A DNA stretch of 64,000 nucleotides from Oscillospiraceae bacterium (GTDB taxonomy: Bacteria; Bacillota; Clostridia; Oscillospirales; Ruminococcaceae): contig SFJO01000005.1 of assembly GCA_004555865.1 (NCBI GenBank), forward strand, positions 35,246 to 99,245. Direction: 5' to 3'. Position numbers and translations under genes: made by a program. The notes beneath the pieces are model-generated. The model did not search any database. It was not told where the DNA came from and saw only the letters and a program-made list of their open reading frames with translations. This document shows positions 60,118 through 64,000 of this stretch, in pieces; position 1 is the first letter of the stretch, and each line of letters starts with the position of its first letter.

Positions 60118-61296
60118 ATGACCAATCAGCAGATCATTGAACGGGACAATGCCCATGTGGCCCACACCTACGGCCGCAACCAGATCGCTCTGGAACAGGG
60201 CAAAGGGATGCACGTCACCGATTTTGACGGCAAGGAATATCTGGATTTCACCAGCGGCATCGGCGTGAACAGCCTGGGCTACTGCGACCCGGACTGGGTG
60301 GCCGCTGTGAGCGAGCAGGCGGGCAGATTGCAGCACACCTCCAACCTGTACTACACCGACCCCTGCGGCCAGCTGGCCGAAACCCTGTGCAAGCGCACCG
60401 GCTTTGACAAGGTGTTCTTTGCCAACTCCGGCGCAGAGGCCAACGAAGGCTCCATGAAGGCGGCCCGCAAGTACAGCTTCGACACCTACGGCGAGGGCCG
60501 CTATCAGGTCGTCAGCCTGGTGAACAGCTTCCACGGCCGCACCCTGGCCTCCCTGACTGCCACCGGTCAGGAGGTGTTCCACCACTACTTCGGCCCCTTC
60601 AACGAGGGCTTTGCCTACACCCCGGCCAACGATTACGAGGCCTTCCTCAAAACCGTGACCCCCGCCACCTGCGCGGTCATCATGGAGATGGTGCAGGGCG
60701 AGGGCGGCGTGTGCGCGCTGGACAAGGACTATGTTTCCAAGGTGAACGCCTACTGCCATGAGCACGACATCCTGATCATCGTGGATGAGGTGCAGACCGG
60801 CATCGGCCGCACCGGCACCTTCCTGGCCTACGAGCAGTTCGATGTGCAGCCGGACGTGGTCAGCCTGGCCAAGGGCCTGGGCGGCGGCCTGCCCATTGGC
60901 GCAGTGCTGATGAGCGAAAAGGTGGCCAAGGGCATGGGCCCCGGCACCCACGGTACCACCTTCGGCGGCAACCCGGTGGTGTGCGCCGGCGCCAATGTGG
61001 TGATGAAGAAGCTCACCGACGAGATGCTGGCCGACGTGCGCGCCAAGGCCGCTGCCCTGCGGGCGGGGCTGGCCAAGCTGCCCCATGTGCAGGAGGTGAG
61101 CGGCCTGGGCCTGATGGTGGGCATCGCCTTTGAGGAGGGCATCAGCGCCAAAGAGGTGCTGACCGCCTGCCAGAACAAGGGCCTTCTGTGCCTGACCGCC
61201 AAGACCCGCCTGCGCCTGCTGCCCCCCCTGGTGCTGACCAACGAGGACATTGAAAAGGCGCTGAACATTCTGAATGAGGTGCTGTCGGCCCTGTAA
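60118..61296 (+). CDS. argD: Acetylornithine aminotransferase
   Basis: A 392-residue class III PLP aminotransferase. FFANSGAEANEGSMKAARKYS, SFHGRTLASLTATGQ, IIVDEVQTGIGRTG, and the PLP-Lys in DVVSLAKGLGGGLPIGAV are present. The start follows GGGGAGGGAA. Confidence 0.95.
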   Translation: MTNQQIIERDNAHVAHTYGRNQIALEQGKGMHVTDFDGKEYLDFTSGIGVNSLGYCDPDWVAAVSEQAGRLQHTSNLYYTDPCGQLAETLCKRTGFDKVFFANSGAEANEGSMKAARKYSFDTYGEGRYQVVSLVNSFHGRTLASLTATGQEVFHHYFGPFNEGFAYTPANDYEAFLKTVTPATCAVIMEMVQGEGGVCALDKDYVSKVNAYCHEHDILIIVDEVQTGIGRTGTFLAYEQFDVQPDVVSLAKGLGGGLPIGAVLMSEKVAKGMGPGTHGTTFGGNPVVCAGANVVMKKLTDEMLADVRAKAAALRAGLAKLPHVQEVSGLGLMVGIAFEEGISAKEVLTACQNKGLLCLTAKTRLRLLPPLVLTNEDIEKALNILNEVLSAL

Positions 61297-61320
61297 AACC
61301 GGCAGAGAATATGGTATACT
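61292..61320 (+). promoter_or_regulatory. Extended -10 promoter before argF
   Basis: TGGTATACT (61312-61320) with a weak TGTAAA 17 bases upstream of TATACT. It would add an independent start for argF after the argCJBD run. Confidence 0.55.
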
Positions 61321-61416
61321 TGGCCTGAACAAGCACAAAGCAAACAGCGGCCGGGGCGGCTATGGCTGCCCCGGCTGTTTTGAAACCGGATTCCGAAACA
61401 AGAAGGAGGAAGCCCC

Positions 61417-62331
61417 ATGAAGCACCTGCTGAAAATGAGCGACCTGACCCGGGAGGAATTGTTTCACATCCTGGATGTGGCCGACGAGCTGAAGGCCGAC
61501 CGCAAGGCGGGCCGCGCCCACCCCCTGCTGGCGGGCAAAAGCCTGGCGCTGATTTTTGCAAAGCCCAGCACCCGCACCCGCGCCAGCTTTCAGGTGGGTA
61601 TGTACCAGCTGGGCGGCCTGGCCCATTATCTCAACGCCGTGACCGAGATGCAGCTTGGCTATGGCGAGGCCATTGAGGATACGGCCCGCACCCTGGGCCG
61701 CTATTACGACGGCATTATGATCCGCACCTACAAGCAGAGCGATGCCGAGGCCCTGGCCCAGTGGAGCGGCGTGCCCGTCATCAACGGCCTGACCGATTAC
61801 GCCCATCCCTGCCAGGTGCTGGCCGACCTGATGACCATCCGGGAGAAAAAGGGCCGCCTGGAGGGCCAAAAGCTGTGCTTTGTGGGCGACGGCAACAACA
61901 TGGCCAACAGCCTGATTGTGGGCGGCCTGATGGCCGGTATGCAGGTGAGCGCCGTCTGCCCCGAGGGGTGCGAGCCGTCCCGCACGGTGCTGGAGTACGC
62001 CAAGGCCTATGGGGACAAGTTCACCCTCTCCACCGACCCGAAGGCGGGCGCACAGGGGGCCGATGTGGTGTACACGGACGCCTGGATCAGCACCGGCAGC
62101 GAGGAGGAGCAGCTGCTCCGCCGCCGTCATTTCCGGGGCTATCAGGTGAACGAAGAGCTGCTGGCCCTGGCCAAGCCCGACTGCATGGTGCTGCACTGCC
62201 TGCCCGCCCGCAAGGGCGAGGAGATCGCGGTGGAGACCTTCGAGCGCCACGCCGATGAGATCTTTGAAGAGACCGAGAACCGTCTGCACGCCCAGAAGGC
62301 CGTACTGGCCATTCTGATGGGCGGCCGGTAA
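61417..62331 (+). CDS. argF: Ornithine carbamoyltransferase
   Basis: A 304-residue enzyme that makes citrulline. The carbamoyl-phosphate loop FAKPSTRTRASF, MIRTYKQSDAE, DYAHPCQVLADLMT, FVGDGNNMANSL and VLHCLPARKGEEI are present. The position at the end of the arg genes and the presence of argB, argC, argD and argJ indicate an anabolic role. Start after AAGGAGGAA. Confidence 0.96.
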   Translation: MKHLLKMSDLTREELFHILDVADELKADRKAGRAHPLLAGKSLALIFAKPSTRTRASFQVGMYQLGGLAHYLNAVTEMQLGYGEAIEDTARTLGRYYDGIMIRTYKQSDAEALAQWSGVPVINGLTDYAHPCQVLADLMTIREKKGRLEGQKLCFVGDGNNMANSLIVGGLMAGMQVSAVCPEGCEPSRTVLEYAKAYGDKFTLSTDPKAGAQGADVVYTDAWISTGSEEEQLLRRRHFRGYQVNEELLALAKPDCMVLHCLPARKGEEIAVETFERHADEIFEETENRLHAQKAVLAILMGGR

Positions 62332-62352
62332 ACGCGCAAAAACAGAAAAATT

Positions 62353-62398
62353 GCCTCCGGGGTGCGGCTTGCACGGGCCGCGCACCGGAGGCTTTTTC
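62353..62398 (+). terminator. Terminator of the arginine operon
   Basis: GCCTCCGG(G)GTGCGGC pairs with GCCGCGCACCGGAGGC, followed by TTTTT. Confidence 0.9.
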
Positions 62399-62598
62399 GG
62401 TTTGAGGGGGAGAGCGCCCGCCGCGTATGCGTTTTCAATGTTGACCCGGTTTCCGGTGGTCGATTCGGTCACATATCGTGAAAATGCTGTGCCTCTCCGG
62501 GACGATACTTCTGCAATGCACCTGCATTGCCAACGTGTTCTTGTTGGGGCGTGCCTGCCCCAAACCTTGCCTGCGACAAACTGGAAGTTATATTGCAA
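62399..62598. other. Junction between the arginine genes and the arsenic-type cluster
   Basis: No gene is seen. Base composition shifts from GC-rich to balanced within these 200 bases. I see no attachment site, inverted repeat or tRNA that would explain an insertion. Confidence 0.4.
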
Positions 62599-62988
62599 TC
62601 ATTTTTTCTTTAATTCCAGAATATTCTTCTCGATCTGCTGTATAACCACCCTGAAATCATCATCCGTTTTTCCTGTCGGATCTTCAAGTTTCCAGTTGTC
62701 ATCAAACGCTCTGCCGATAAACGGACAACCTACATCACAACCCATGGAGATGGCAATGTCCGGCTCCGGAATATCTGTAATGAGCTTGGAATACTGCGTT
62801 TTCTCCATGTCGATGCCGTAAAGCTCCTTCATCAGCCGGACGGCATCCTGATTGATCTGTGGTTTGGTTTCTGTCCCGGCAGAATAGCTTTCAAAAACAT
62901 CAGAGGCCAGATGCTTTCCCAGTGCTTCGGCAATCTGGCTGCGGCAGGAGTTGTGCACGCAGATAAAGGCGACCTTCGGCTTTTTCAT
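62599..62988 (-). CDS. arsC: Arsenate reductase-like low-molecular-weight phosphatase-fold protein
   Basis: A 129-residue protein of the thioredoxin-coupled ArsC type. The P-loop CVHNSCRSQIAEALG, the DP-type acidic loop DPTGKTDDDF and the internal Cys pair region SMGCDVGCPFIG are those of arsenate reductase/LMW-PTPases of B. subtilis ArsC type. It reduces As(V) to As(III), which is then exported. Codon use and GC are lower than in the rest of the window. It overlaps the next gene by 4 bases. Confidence 0.9.
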   Translation of the reverse strand: MKKPKVAFICVHNSCRSQIAEALGKHLASDVFESYSAGTETKPQINQDAVRLMKELYGIDMEKTQYSKLITDIPEPDIAISMGCDVGCPFIGRAFDDNWKLEDPTGKTDDDFRVVIQQIEKNILELKKK

Positions 62989-63338
62989 TTTCTTACCTTC
63001 TTCAAAATGGCGATGACCTCATCCTTTTTCAGCACCTTGCCGTAGGACACCACCTGACCGTCCACCACCAGTGCAGGTGTGGTCATCACACCGTAGGCAG
63101 CGATTTTTTCATAGTCCTTCACATGGTCGATGGTAGCATCCATACCGAGTTCCCGCAGTGCTTCTTCGGTTTCCGCTTCCAGTGCGTTGCACTTGGCACA
63201 ACCTCCACCGAGAATTTTAATGCCGGATTCCTTCTTTTCTGCTTCTGCCGCCTGCATGGTTTCCGATGTACAGTTGCCTCCGCAGCAGCAAGACTGCTTT
63301 TGCTCTTCTTTTTTCTTTCCAAATCCGAAAATTGACAT
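62985..63338 (-). CDS. Small thioredoxin-like (redox-active disulfide) protein
   Basis: A 117-residue protein. An N-terminal tail holds a Cys cluster (SCCCGGNCTS), then a glutaredoxin-like fold with the active site GGGCAKCNALE and the cis-Pro MTTPALVVDG. This is the TM0996-type thioredoxin often found next to YraQ-type permeases and ArsC, where it may deliver reducing power or bind metalloid. The Cys-rich tail may add As(III) binding; that is inferred. Confidence 0.88.
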   Translation of the reverse strand: MSIFGFGKKKEEQKQSCCCGGNCTSETMQAAEAEKKESGIKILGGGCAKCNALEAETEEALRELGMDATIDHVKDYEKIAAYGVMTTPALVVDGQVVSYGKVLKKDEVIAILKKVRK

Positions 63339-63353
63339 GATAGTCCCTCCAAA

Positions 63354-64000
63354 TTATAAGATAATGCCCTGAGACAGGTTGAATAAATAGCCTACAACGA
63401 TAATGCCCGCAGCGCAGATGGCGATAAAAACACCCAGTAACTTCGGCTTGACTGCCTTGCGCAACATAATCATTGACGGCAAAGACAGCGTGGTAACACC
63501 CATCATAAAGGCAAGCACCGTACCAAGCTGTGCGCCTTTTCCAAGCAAAGCCTCAGCAATGGGAATCGTGCCGAAAATATCGGCATACATGGGAATGCCG
63601 ATGATGGTTGCTAATATTACGCCGAAGGGGTTATGGCTGCCGAGAACCGCCACAACCCAGCTTTCGGGAATCCAGTTGTGAATGACAGCCCCGATGCCTA
63701 CGCCGATGAGAATGTACGGAAAGACCTTCTTGAAGGTTTCTTCCACCTGCTCTTTGGCGTAAACCAGGCGCTCCTTCTGCGTCAGTGTTGGGGAGGCAAT
63801 GTCCACGGCAGATGCCCTGCGGATAAATTCCTCCACCTGATTTTCCATGTGCAGCTTTTCAATCAGCGTACCGCCAGCCACAGCAATCACAAGCCCCAGC
63901 ACCACATAGAGAATCGCAACCTTTGCCCCGAAAATACTCATCAGAAGAACAAGACTTCCCAAGTCCACCATAGGCGATGAAATCAGGAACGAGAAGGTCA
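63354..64000 (-). CDS. YraQ/DUF318-type permease, 5' end beyond the window
   Basis: The C-terminal 215 or so residues of a polytopic membrane protein. The reading frame stays open to the window edge (TFSFLISSPMVDLGSLVLL), so the start lies outside. LIGVGIGAVIHNWIP, NPFGVILATIIGIPMYADIFGTIPIAEALL and GVTTLSLPSMIMLRK are the conserved second-half motifs of permeases linked with As(III) or organoarsenical (ArsP-like) efflux. It is the first gene read in this group and lies 15 bases before the thioredoxin-like gene. An ArsR regulator would be expected beyond the edge. Confidence 0.85.
   Translation of the reverse strand, partial: TFSFLISSPMVDLGSLVLLMSIFGAKVAILYVVLGLVIAVAGGTLIEKLHMENQVEEFIRRASAVDIASPTLTQKERLVYAKEQVEETFKKVFPYILIGVGIGAVIHNWIPESWVVAVLGSHNPFGVILATIIGIPMYADIFGTIPIAEALLGKGAQLGTVLAFMMGVTTLSLPSMIMLRKAVKPKLLGVFIAICAAGIIVVGYLFNLSQGIIL

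Noticed and set aside
61360..62598. A 412-codon minus-strand frame opposite argF
   Set aside because: It is antisense to a fully conserved argF and crosses its terminator.

Overview
The window reads as chromosomal DNA of a GC-rich, spore-forming Firmicute, most likely an Oscillospiraceae (Ruminococcaceae)-type gut Clostridium. The reasons are strong AAGGAGG-type ribosome binding sites, a spoVAC-spoVAD-spoVAE operon behind a sigma-G-like promoter, clostridial-type promoters, and many small lipoproteins whose lipobox is followed by Ser/Ala-rich linkers. The species is an inference. Gene density is high. I see no insertion sequence, CRISPR array, rRNA or prophage. The only clear horizontal-transfer signal is the lower-GC arsenic-type cluster at the right end.

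Layout. 0-6.5 kb: a nucleoid-associated protein, a tRNA-Met/tRNA-Glu pair with a perfect consensus promoter and a 16-bp inverted repeat between the tRNAs, remnants of a MATE and a GNAT gene, a TetM-like ribosomal GTPase fused to a Rae1/YacP-type NYN nuclease domain, and a C39-like peptidase. 6.5-10.2 kb: a metallo-beta-lactamase-fold protein, BrnQ and an alanine/glycine symporter. 10.3-26.6 kb: the most distinctive region. It has three gamma-glutamyltransferase (GGT) lipoproteins, the poly-gamma-glutamate genes pgsB-pgsC-pgsW, two zinc AstE/AspA-type hydrolases, a two-component system, a DUF6305-like lipoprotein, a TRAP-large-subunit-like permease and a 59-residue two-helix membrane protein. 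27-36.5 kb: an exported FKBP/trigger-factor foldase, the spoVA genes, hflX, a glycosyltransferase, nagB, and a LysR/YeiH divergent pair. 36.9-49.4 kb: prfC, then a minus-strand aromatic amino-acid operon (pheA-aroB-aroC-aroEK-aroQ-aroF-GT2-aroA-tyrA-WYL regulator) that supplies the core route from DAHP to prephenate-derived Phe/Tyr precursors. 49.6-53.7 kb: lipoprotein, GHL10-type glycosidase, membrane proteins and a GIY-YIG::GNAT fusion. 54-62.3 kb: argG, argH-argC-argJ-argB-argD and argF, with an ArgR-type operator over the argG promoter. 62.6-64 kb: arsenate-reductase-like protein, thioredoxin-like protein and a permease cut by the window edge.

How it may work together. PgsB/PgsC/PgsW would make and export a gamma-linked glutamate polymer. 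The lipoprotein GGTs (relatives of CapD and of classical GGT) and the AstE-type zinc hydrolases could cleave, anchor or recycle gamma-glutamyl material outside the membrane. The TRAP-like permease with the small membrane protein and the DUF6305-like lipoprotein could import a product, under control of the adjacent kinase/regulator pair. Several of these genes (GGT1, GGT3, the DUF6305-like gene, the permease, the second AstE-like gene) and argG show codon choices typical of highly expressed genes. The enzyme families are recognised from sequence motifs; the integrated gamma-glutamyl synthesis/turnover/uptake scheme is my inference.
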